In this document: positions 16,139-23,747 of the stretch, piece by piece
Layout: each line of letters opens with the position of its first letter
Position numbering within the stretch: the stretch's first letter is position 1
Assembly: GCF_016863275.1 (NCBI RefSeq)
Contig: NZ_BOOO01000004.1
Coordinates: 62,001 to 126,000 of the forward strand
From: Planotetraspora mira
GTDB lineage: Bacteria > Actinomycetota > Actinomycetes > Streptosporangiales > Streptosporangiaceae
Direction: 5' to 3'
DNA: 64,000 bases
The notes under the pieces: generated by a model
What the model was told of the DNA's origin: nothing
The model's database searches: none
The model's input: only the letters and a program-made list of their open reading frames with translations
Translations under genes and position numbers: made by a program

Positions 16139-17755
16139 TCAGATGCCACGCATGCGGAGCACGTGGAGCGCCAGGGTCAGGTTCAGCCTCAGGTGGGCGT
16201 CCTCGGTGAAGTTGCCGAGCAGCCGCTCCAGCTTGCCGATCCGGTAGCGGAGCGTGTTGTAGTGGAAGTGCAGCCGGCGTGCCGTCTCGGCGACGTTGAG
16301 GTTGGTGTCCAGCAGCACCTGCAGGGTTCTGCGCAGGTCGGCGTTCTCCACGTCGTCGTCCCCCGCGAGCGACCCGAGCGTCTCCCTGACGAACGCGTGG
16401 AGTTCATCGGTGTCGTTCACCAGTGACAGCAGCCGGTAGACGCCGAGCTCGTCGAAGTGGGCGACGGCCCCCGACCCGTGGAGCTGACGCCCCACCCTGG
16501 CGGCCTTGAGCGCCTGGCCGTAGGCCGCGGGGAGGGAGTCGGCCCCGCCCGAGACCCGGCTGAGCCCGGTCGAGAACGTGCCGTCGGTGATGGCGGCCAG
16601 CGCGTCCCTCGCGAGCCGGGGGGCGTCCACGTCGGCCCCGACGATGGCGACGACCTCGTGGGAGAAGCCGGCGACCGCGCCCCTCGGGTCGTACTTGCGC
16701 ACCGCCGCCTGCCAGGCCGCGAGCATGCGGTCCTGCGCCGAGCGCTCGTCGGCGTCCGGGTCGATCTCCGCCACCAGCACGCTCACGGGGCGTTCCAGAT
16801 TCCAGCCGAAGGCCTGGGCGCGCTCCGCGACCCGCGTCCCGCCCCGGCCGGTGAGCACGTCCCGCAGGAAGTCGGCGCGGTACTTGCTCTCGACTGCGGT
16901 GATCGCCTCCTGCCGGGTGATGACGAGGGCCACGACCGTGGCCGCGCGCTCGAGGATCCCGATGTCGCTCGGGGTGAGCGTGCCCGCCGCGCTGAACGCG
17001 GCGATCCTGCCGTGGTGGTGGCCTCCGGCCACGACCGGGACCGCCACGTAGTGCCCGTCGGCTCCCGTCACGGGTTCCACCGTCGGTGTGGGCGTCCCCG
17101 CTCCCGCTCCGTGCGCCTCCCGCAACATCGTGACCTGTTCGGCGTCGCCCGCGGTGGCCAGGAGCCGGCCGGAGGCGTCCACCGCCGCCACGGCCGCGTG
17201 CAGCAGCCCGGCGACTTCGGCCGTCACCTCGCGCATCCCTCCGCCCGCGAGCACGATCTGCACGAGGGCCCGGTGCGCCTCCTCCGTCCGCGCGAGTATC
17301 GCCGCGTGCCGGTTGAGGATGTCGGTGAGCACCTGGTTGAGGATGTCGTCGAAGCCGACGTCGTTCGGCAGCAGGATCAGCGGGAAGCCCAGCCTGTCGG
17401 CCTGCTCGACCATCTCTCCCGGCAGTTCGTCCAGATAGCGACCTAGTTTGATCGCGAGGGCGGCGAGCCCCCGCTCGTCGAGGTCGGCCACGAGCCGGTC
17501 GAGCGACTGCGGCGTGTTCCGCAGCGGATACCCCGTCGTGAGCAGCAACTCGTGCGGCTTCACCCACGCGAGGATGTCGGGGACCTCCATCACGTTCAGC
17601 CGCTGGACGATGCGGTCGAGCCCGCTCTTGCCGGCGATCAGCCGGGCGTCCGCCAGGGTCGACACCCCGAGCACCTCGCCCACCGAGACACCGTGGAGGA
17701 TCGTTCCCGTGCTGGCCAGGCGCATTGCCGGGGGGGCCGGGTCCATCGTCATCAT
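16139..17755 (-). CDS. PucR-family transcriptional regulator
   Basis: 538 residues. N-terminal PucR purine-catabolism domain (VGEVLGVSTLADARLIAGKSG ... WVKPHELLLTTGYPLR, residues 25-140), a central GGDEF-like/GAF-like linker and the C-terminal PucR HTH (LNVAETARRLHFHYNTLRYRIGKLERLLG, about residues 490-520). The family activates purine and allantoin utilisation genes in response to pathway metabolites. The ATG at 17755 has GGAGCGC just upstream. It is divergent from the DUF2877-FdrA-DUF1116 operon with 155 bases between them, which strongly suggests that operon is its target. Confidence 0.93.
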   Translation of the reverse strand: MMTMDPAPPAMRLASTGTILHGVSVGEVLGVSTLADARLIAGKSGLDRIVQRLNVMEVPDILAWVKPHELLLTTGYPLRNTPQSLDRLVADLDERGLAALAIKLGRYLDELPGEMVEQADRLGFPLILLPNDVGFDDILNQVLTDILNRHAAILARTEEAHRALVQIVLAGGGMREVTAEVAGLLHAAVAAVDASGRLLATAGDAEQVTMLREAHGAGAGTPTPTVEPVTGADGHYVAVPVVAGGHHHGRIAAFSAAGTLTPSDIGILERAATVVALVITRQEAITAVESKYRADFLRDVLTGRGGTRVAERAQAFGWNLERPVSVLVAEIDPDADERSAQDRMLAAWQAAVRKYDPRGAVAGFSHEVVAIVGADVDAPRLARDALAAITDGTFSTGLSRVSGGADSLPAAYGQALKAARVGRQLHGSGAVAHFDELGVYRLLSLVNDTDELHAFVRETLGSLAGDDDVENADLRRTLQVLLDTNLNVAETARRLHFHYNTLRYRIGKLERLLGNFTEDAHLRLNLTLALHVLRMRGI

Positions 17756-17910
17756 GCGCTCCGGGGTGTCAAGGGCTCACGCCGATTGTGCATGATCGAC
17801 CCGACTGTCAGGAAGAGCCAAGCATTTGGCGGACTGTTGGCAGCTTTCTCCGTACGGAGCGTGCCAACGTCGTTCTAGCGTCGGCAGGAACTGGCTTGTC
17901 GGGAGGTTCG
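17756..17910. promoter_or_regulatory. Divergent pucR / carbamoyltransferase-operon control region
   Basis: Contains GTTGGCA (17836-17842) and TGCCAAC (17862-17868), a perfect 7-base inverted repeat bracketing the perfect palindrome CTCCGTACGGAG (17848-17859). TTGGC also occurs as a direct repeat at 17826. These are the best candidates for a PucR operator. TGTGCATGATC at 17787-17797, preceded by CCGA, matches the core of the 53-bp repeat family found elsewhere in the window, with a 2-base deletion. Confidence 0.55.
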
Positions 17911-18831
17911 GTGACTGTTGGGACGCGCCCGAAAGCCCGGCGGGCGGCGTCGCCCGCCTTCCGGGGCGTGGGGAGCCACACGTATGTGAGCGGGGCGGCC
18001 AGCGCCTCGCTGCGCCCGGCCCTCGAGTCGCCGCGCCGCCCGGCGCGCGTGCTCGCGGCCTTCCCGCTCGCCGTCTACCTCGAGGTCCGGAGCGAGACCG
18101 AGCCCCACGTCATCACGCTCGTGACCGGGGAGGCCGTCCGTCTGCCCAACGCCGTCGTGGTCGGCGACCTGCTGGACGGCATCGCGGCTGGAGACGACGG
18201 GTGGGTCGGGGACGGGGCCATCGAGATCGGCGGGCTCGCCATCCGGGTGCGCCGCTGGTGGGACCCCGCGCCGCCGCTCGGCTCCGCCGACCTCGTACGG
18301 CTGTCGCGATCGGCCGGCCTGCTCGGCGAGGTCAGACGGCGGTCGCCGAGACAGCCGGGGCTGAACCCGGACGGCGCTCCGAGCCTTCTCGACGACGGCT
18401 GCAGGGCGGGGTCGCTGACCGACGCCATCACGGCGGCCGAGCGCCTGATCGGGCTGGGCCCGGGGCTGACGCCCAGCGGCGACGACATGCTCTCCGGTCT
18501 CCTGGTCGCGCTGCGGCATCTCGGCGGGGCGACCGGCACGCCGAGGGCCGTCTGGCTGGCCGACTGGCTGGCGGCGGCCGTCACCTACGACGCCCGCACC
18601 CGCACGACCCCGATCTCGGCGACGCTGCTCCACTGCGCCGCGAAAGGCGAGGCGAGCCCCGAGGTGACCGGAGTCCTGCGGGCCGTGGCGGGGCGTCAGC
18701 CCCTGGAACCGGCGACGCACCGTCTGCTCCACCTGGGACACACGTCGGGCGCCGACATCGCCTGGGGAATCCAGATCGGCCTGTCCGCCGTCCTGTCCCA
18801 CGCCGTCCATTCCAACGGGGAGCCTTCTTGA
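17911..18831 (+). CDS. DUF2877 protein (YlbF/AllH-like), putative oxamate carbamoyltransferase subunit
   Basis: 306 residues. The family core is LIGLGPGLTPSGDDMLSGLLVALRHLGG (about residues 185-212), followed by TRTTPISATLLHCAAKGEASPEVTGVL, which define DUF2877. In E. coli the homologue YlbF (AllH) acts with FdrA and YlbE in oxamate carbamoyltransferase, cleaving oxalurate to oxamate and carbamoyl phosphate. GTG start at 17911 with GGGAGG five bases upstream. The stop overlaps the fdrA TTG start by 4 bases. The Ala/Arg-rich N-terminal ~50 residues look like an extension. Confidence 0.85.
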   Translation: MTVGTRPKARRAASPAFRGVGSHTYVSGAASASLRPALESPRRPARVLAAFPLAVYLEVRSETEPHVITLVTGEAVRLPNAVVVGDLLDGIAAGDDGWVGDGAIEIGGLAIRVRRWWDPAPPLGSADLVRLSRSAGLLGEVRRRSPRQPGLNPDGAPSLLDDGCRAGSLTDAITAAERLIGLGPGLTPSGDDMLSGLLVALRHLGGATGTPRAVWLADWLAAAVTYDARTRTTPISATLLHCAAKGEASPEVTGVLRAVAGRQPLEPATHRLLHLGHTSGADIAWGIQIGLSAVLSHAVHSNGEPS

Positions 18832-20192
18832 GCGATCTGGTCGAAGTGCGTGCCGGGGTCTACCACGACTCGGTGAGCCTCATGCGGGTGAGTCAGGCCC
18901 TCGCGGCCCACGCCGGCGTCGAGGTGGCCGTCGTGGCGATGGCCACGGAGCTCAACCTGGATCTGGCCCGCGACCTCGGCTTCGCCGTACCGGCCGCGAC
19001 GGGCGGCGACCTGCTCGTCGCGATCAGGGCCTCCGGGGACGCGCGACTCGCGGAGGCGTCGGCCGAACTCGACCGGCAACTCACGGCCAGAGCCCCGGCA
19101 GGCGGGGCGGGCGCCCGGGACGCGCCGCCGCGCACCACCCGTTCGGCGAGCAGGGCGTGGGACGCGACGGTGGCTCTCGTGAGCGTTCCCGGCGAGCACG
19201 CGTTCGTGGAGGCGGCCGACGCCGTCGAGGCGGGCCTGTCCGTCATGATCTTCAGCGACAACGTTCCGGTGGAGCAGGAGATCCTCCTCAAGGACCGCGC
19301 CAGGGACAAGGGCGTGCTCGTGATGGGCCCCGACTGCGGCACCGCCGTGATCGGCGGTGCCGGTCTGGGCTTCGCCAACGTCCTGCGGCCCGGCCGGGTG
19401 GGCGTCGTGGCCGCGTCGGGCACCGGCGCGCAGCAGGTGACGAGCCTGCTCGACCAGGCCGGAGTCGGTGTCAGCCACCTCCTCGGGGTCGGCGGCAGGG
19501 ACCTGTCCGCACAGGTTGGCGGCCGTTCGACGACGCAGGCGCTGCTGGCCCTCGACGAGGACCCGGCGACCGAGCTGATCGTGCTGGTCTCCAAGCCTCC
19601 CGCCCCCGAGGTCGCGGTCGCCGTACAGGAGTTGAGCCTGTCCAAACCCGTCGTCCGCGCGCTCCTCGGGCCTGGGCAGGACGACCTGACGACGGCCGTG
19701 GAGAAGGTGCTGGGCGCCCTCGGCGTCCCGGTGCCCGAGTGGCCGTCGTGGCCGGCCGGGCGCCCGCCGGTCTCAGGAGGGCCGCTGCGCGGACTGTATT
19801 CCGGGGGCACGCTCTGCACCGAGGCCGCCCTCCTCGCGGGCACCGGCGAGTTCACCGACTTCGGCGACGACGAGTACACGCGGGGCCGGGCGCATCCCAT
19901 GATCGACCCCGCCCTCCGCCTGGAGGCGCTCGCCGCGGTGGAGACGGGCGTCATCCTGCTCGACGTGGTCCTCGGTCACGGGTCCGATCCCGATCCGTCG
20001 GCGTCGCTGGCGCCGGCCGTCGAGAAGGCGTGCGAGCGCGGCGTGGCCGTCGTGGTCGCGCTCGTCGGGACGGAGGGCGACCCCCAGGGCCTGCGCTCCC
20101 AGGCCGCCCGCCTGAACGAGGCGGGAGCCGCCGTCTTCACGTCCAACGCCGCCGCGGCCCGCCACGCCCGCCTCCTGATCGGAGCCTCATGA
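18828..20192 (+). CDS. fdrA: FdrA-like acyl-CoA-synthetase-fold protein (AllF), putative oxamate carbamoyltransferase subunit
   Basis: 454 residues starting at TTG (18828), with GGGGAG upstream. Family signatures: GVYHDSVSLMRVSQAL (N-terminus), VMIFSDNVPVEQEI, VLVMGPDCGTAVIGGAGLGFANV, ASGTGAQQVTSLL, LGVGGRDLSAQVGG, VSKPPAPEVA and GRAHPMIDPALR. FdrA has a succinyl-CoA-ligase-like fold; in E. coli it is part of oxamate carbamoyltransferase. It is about 100 residues shorter than E. coli FdrA (about 555 aa as I recall). The missing part is mainly the C-terminal tail, which in E. coli resembles the start of YlbE. It overlaps both neighbours by 4 bases. Confidence 0.9.
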   Translation: MSDLVEVRAGVYHDSVSLMRVSQALAAHAGVEVAVVAMATELNLDLARDLGFAVPAATGGDLLVAIRASGDARLAEASAELDRQLTARAPAGGAGARDAPPRTTRSASRAWDATVALVSVPGEHAFVEAADAVEAGLSVMIFSDNVPVEQEILLKDRARDKGVLVMGPDCGTAVIGGAGLGFANVLRPGRVGVVAASGTGAQQVTSLLDQAGVGVSHLLGVGGRDLSAQVGGRSTTQALLALDEDPATELIVLVSKPPAPEVAVAVQELSLSKPVVRALLGPGQDDLTTAVEKVLGALGVPVPEWPSWPAGRPPVSGGPLRGLYSGGTLCTEAALLAGTGEFTDFGDDEYTRGRAHPMIDPALRLEALAAVETGVILLDVVLGHGSDPDPSASLAPAVEKACERGVAVVVALVGTEGDPQGLRSQAARLNEAGAAVFTSNAAAARHARLLIGAS

Positions 20193-21574
20193 CCCTCTCG
20201 ATGTTGCTCGGCGAGCCGCGCGTGATCTCCGTGGGCGCGGCCGTGCTCGGCGAGGCCCTCGACCAGCAGGCCGTGCCGTGGACGCCGGTCGACTGGCGGC
20301 CGCCGCTGCCCGGCACGTCGGACGCCCTGGCCCGCGTGCTGGCCGATCCGCGCCGCGAGCGCGCCAACGCGCTCGCCGTGGGACGGCTGCTGTCCGCCCG
20401 CCCGCAACTGATCGGCGTACGGCGGGCCCGCGACGTCCTCGGACTGGAGCCCGGCACGTTCTTCCACGCCGGACCGCCGATCACCTGGGAGCGCGCCTCC
20501 GGCCCCATGCGCGGGGCGCTGATCGGGGCGATGCTGTTCGAGGGGCTGGCCTCCTCCCCCGAGGAGGCGGAGCGCAGGCTCGCCTCCGGTGCGGGGATCA
20601 CGCTCGACTCCTGTCACCACCACCGCACGGTCGGCCCGATGGCGGGGGTCGTCAGCCCGTCGATGTGGATGCTCGAGGTCACCGACGCCGAGCACGGCGG
20701 CACCGCCTACTGCTCGCTCAACGAGGGCCTGGGCAAGGTGCTGCGGTACGGCGCGTACGGGATCGAGGTGGTCGAACGGCTGCGCTGGATGGGCGAGGTG
20801 CTGGGGCCGGTGCTCCAGGCGACCCTCAGCCGCACCGGGCCGCTCGACCTGCGGTCGCTCATCGCGCAGGCTCTGCAGATGGGCGACGAACTCCACAACC
20901 GGAACCGGGCGGCCACCTCGCTCCTGGTCCGCGAACTGGCCCCCGCGATCGTCGACGCCGCGCCGGAACGGGCCGCGGAGGTCCTGCGTTTCGTCAATGG
21001 AAATGATCATTTCTTCTTGAACGCGGGAATGGCCGCCGCGAAAGTGAGCGCCGACGCGGCACGGAACGTTCCGGGTTCCAGTCTCGTCGTCGCCATGGCA
21101 CGAAATGGAACGGAATTCGGTATCCAGGTGTCCGGGCTCGGCGATCGCTGGTTCACCGGCCCCGCCGGCGTTCCGGACGGTCTCTACCTCGGCGCGTACG
21201 GCCCCGAGGACGCCAACCCGGACATCGGCGACTCGACCATCACCGAGACGTCGGGCCTGGGAGGCTTCGCGATGGCGGCGGCGCCGGCCATCGTGAGGTT
21301 CGTCGGCGGCGACGTGGCGGACGCCGTCGCGGCCACGACCTCGATGTACGAGATCACACTGGCCGAGCATCCGGCCTACCAGATCCCGGGTCTGGGCTTC
21401 CGCGGGACACCCGTGGGGATCGACGTCACCCTCGTCGCGAGAACCGGGATTCTGCCCGTGGTGAACACCGGCATAGCGGGCCGCGTGGCCGGAACCGGGC
21501 AGGTCGGGGCCGGTCTGGTGAGCCCTCCCGTGGAGGCCTTCACTGCGGCCCTGGAGGCCTTGGTTCTAGCATGA
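20189..21574 (+). CDS. DUF1116 protein (YlbE/AllG-like), putative oxamate carbamoyltransferase subunit
   Basis: 461 residues. Recognised by PRVISVGAAVLGEALDQQAVPWTPVDWRPP at the N-terminus, FHAGPPITWERASGPMRGALIGAM, LDSCHHHRTVGPMAGVVSPSMWM and NEGLGKVLRYGA (DUF1116). ATG at 20189 overlaps the fdrA stop (ATGA), with GGAGCC upstream. Third gene of the PucR-linked trio. Bases about 20990-21120 encode FVNGNDHFFLNAGMAAAKVS with unusually AT-rich codons for this genome, but the frame is intact. No carbamate kinase gene, which would complete ATP recovery from carbamoyl phosphate, lies in the window. Confidence 0.87.
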   Translation: MTLSMLLGEPRVISVGAAVLGEALDQQAVPWTPVDWRPPLPGTSDALARVLADPRRERANALAVGRLLSARPQLIGVRRARDVLGLEPGTFFHAGPPITWERASGPMRGALIGAMLFEGLASSPEEAERRLASGAGITLDSCHHHRTVGPMAGVVSPSMWMLEVTDAEHGGTAYCSLNEGLGKVLRYGAYGIEVVERLRWMGEVLGPVLQATLSRTGPLDLRSLIAQALQMGDELHNRNRAATSLLVRELAPAIVDAAPERAAEVLRFVNGNDHFFLNAGMAAAKVSADAARNVPGSSLVVAMARNGTEFGIQVSGLGDRWFTGPAGVPDGLYLGAYGPEDANPDIGDSTITETSGLGGFAMAAAPAIVRFVGGDVADAVAATTSMYEITLAEHPAYQIPGLGFRGTPVGIDVTLVARTGILPVVNTGIAGRVAGTGQVGAGLVSPPVEAFTAALEALVLA

Positions 21575-21691
21575 ATTCCCATTGAGGCGGCTTTGACCCT
21601 AATATCGGTGCCCAACCTCACATATCCAGTGGAATTCGCATGATCCAGTCGGGGGATCTCGCGGATCGATTGATGAATTGGGGACCGTCCT

Positions 21692-23719
21692 ATGTCGACC
21701 GATGGCCTGCTCGGTATGGTCCCCCCCACGCCTGAGGGTCAGGGACCCGCGGGACGCGTCCATTCTGAGGCGACCCCGGAAGGGCAGGGACGACTCGTCG
21801 GGCGGCGTTACCGCCTGCTGTCCCCGGTCGGCCGCGGCGGCATGGGCATGGTCTGGCACGCCCACGACGTGCTGCTCGATCGCGACGTGGCGGTCAAGGA
21901 GCTGATCCTTCCTTACGGGCTCGACCAGTCGGCCACCCAGGTGGCCAACCGCCGTGTACTCCGGGAGGCGCGTTCCGCCGCCCGGCTGAGCCACCCCGGC
22001 ATCGTGACCGTTCACGACGTGGTCGAGGAGGACGGCCGGCCCTGGATCGTGATGGAACTCGTCCGCGCGTGGTCCCTGGAGCAGGCCGTGCGGCAGAGCG
22101 GCCCGCTCCCCGTGGTCCAGGCCGCCGAGATCGGCATCCGGGTGCTCGACGCCATCCGGCACGCCCACGCCGCCGGGATCCTCCACCGGGACGTCAAGCC
22201 GGGCAACGTGCTGCTCACCGCCGACCGCGTCGTGCTGACCGACTTCGGGATCGCCGCCATAGAGGGCGACGTCACCATCACCCAGACCGGGCTGCTGATG
22301 GGCTCCCCGGCCTACATCCCGCCGGAGCGCCTGCAGGGCCGCCCGATCACGCACGCCGCCGACCTGTGGTCGTTCGGCGCCACCCTGTACGCGGCCGTCG
22401 AGGGCCGGCCGCCCTACGAGGGAGCCGACGCGGTCGCCGTCCTCGGCGCCGTGCTCACCCAGGAGCCGAACCGGCCGCAGCGGGCCGGCGCGCTGCTCCC
22501 CGTGATCGAAGGACTGCTGCGCAAGAACCCGGCCGACCGCATCGCCGCCGCACAGGTGGCCGAGATGCTGGAGCGGGTGCTGCACAGCAGCGGGGCGGGA
22601 CTGCCGGGCCGCGGCGTCTCCTCCCTGTCCATGCCGACCCCCCAGAACCCCACGCCCGCCGGACTGCTGCCGCCCTTCGACCTCCCGTCGGGGCCGCTTC
22701 CCTCGCGCATCATCGAGACGCCGTCGGGGCCGGTCCGGGTGCCGTTCGCGCCCGAGGACATGCCCGGCTCCATGACCGGCCCGCAGCCGGGCGGCGCCAC
22801 GGGTCCCCACGCGATGCCGGCCTACGACCCCCTGACCTCCCCCTCGGGGTCGAGCCACGCACCCGAGCGGTCGCGTGAGGCGATGTGGCCGACGCCGTCG
22901 CCCGGCGACCTTCCCGGCGACCTGGCCGCCCGGCCGGGCCGGAGCGGCACCGGCGAGCATCGGACCGGCGAGCATCGCACGACCGGGCCCATCCCCCGGG
23001 TGTCCTCCACGGGAGCGCACTCCACCGGCGGGCATTCCACGGGAGGACACTCCGTCACGGGCCCGCAGGGCGCCGGCCGCAGGCGCAGGGACGAGGACGA
23101 ACCGCGCGAGGAGCGCGACTCCCGTTCGATCGTCCTGATCGCCGTGACGGCCGTGGCGGTCATCGGCCTGGTGGTCACCCTCCTGTTCGTCCTGCTGCCG
23201 AGCGGATCGGACGACTCCACGCCGGAGGTCGCCCAGGGCGTGCCGTCCGTGAGCGGGCAGAAGGACCCGTCCGGCCAGTCCGGCGTCCAGGTGCCCAAGG
23301 GCTTCATCGAGCACAGCGAGGACGGCGTGTCGGTCGCGGTGCCCAAGGACTGGACGGTGACCGATCAGGGCGGCTCCGTGACGTACTCGGGCCCGAAGGA
23401 CAGCGCCCAGCGGATCAAGATCCAGAAGATCAAGGACGGCAGCCTGGCCGCGCTCCAGGCCGCCGAGCAGAACCTGAACGTGAAGGACTACCCCGACTAC
23501 ACCCAGGTCCAGCTCGGCAAGGCCACCTACCGCTATCCGGCGGCCGACTGGGAGTACACCTACACCAACACCAGCCAGGTGACCGTCCACGCCGTCACCC
23601 GCTACGTGGAGGTCGAGGGCCAGGGCTACTCCATCACCTTCTCCTCCCCCGACTACGACTGGGGCGAGTCGGCCGCGCCCGTCCGTCAGGCGCTCTGGAA
23701 CACCTTCACGCCGGCCTGA
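21692..23719 (+). CDS. PASTA-less transmembrane Ser/Thr protein kinase
   Basis: 675 residues. Kinase domain about residues 35-300: P-loop GRGGMGMVWHAHD, Lys in VAVKE, catalytic loop HRDVKPGN, DFG in LTDFGIAA, and SPAYIPPERL in place of the APE region. A long Pro/Gly/Ser linker contains short tandem repeats (GEHRT twice, then STGGH twice, about 425-450). One transmembrane helix at about 478-502 leads to a ~170-residue extracellular domain (GFIEHSEDGVSVAVPKDW ... YVEVEGQGYSITFSSPDYDWG). This is a typical actinobacterial membrane receptor kinase; its ligand is unknown. It has its own leader with AT-rich sequence around 21600. Confidence 0.93.
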   Translation: MSTDGLLGMVPPTPEGQGPAGRVHSEATPEGQGRLVGRRYRLLSPVGRGGMGMVWHAHDVLLDRDVAVKELILPYGLDQSATQVANRRVLREARSAARLSHPGIVTVHDVVEEDGRPWIVMELVRAWSLEQAVRQSGPLPVVQAAEIGIRVLDAIRHAHAAGILHRDVKPGNVLLTADRVVLTDFGIAAIEGDVTITQTGLLMGSPAYIPPERLQGRPITHAADLWSFGATLYAAVEGRPPYEGADAVAVLGAVLTQEPNRPQRAGALLPVIEGLLRKNPADRIAAAQVAEMLERVLHSSGAGLPGRGVSSLSMPTPQNPTPAGLLPPFDLPSGPLPSRIIETPSGPVRVPFAPEDMPGSMTGPQPGGATGPHAMPAYDPLTSPSGSSHAPERSREAMWPTPSPGDLPGDLAARPGRSGTGEHRTGEHRTTGPIPRVSSTGAHSTGGHSTGGHSVTGPQGAGRRRRDEDEPREERDSRSIVLIAVTAVAVIGLVVTLLFVLLPSGSDDSTPEVAQGVPSVSGQKDPSGQSGVQVPKGFIEHSEDGVSVAVPKDWTVTDQGGSVTYSGPKDSAQRIKIQKIKDGSLAALQAAEQNLNVKDYPDYTQVQLGKATYRYPAADWEYTYTNTSQVTVHAVTRYVEVEGQGYSITFSSPDYDWGESAAPVRQALWNTFTPA

Positions 23720-23747
23720 CGAACCTGATCCGCCTGCCCGCCGGCGA

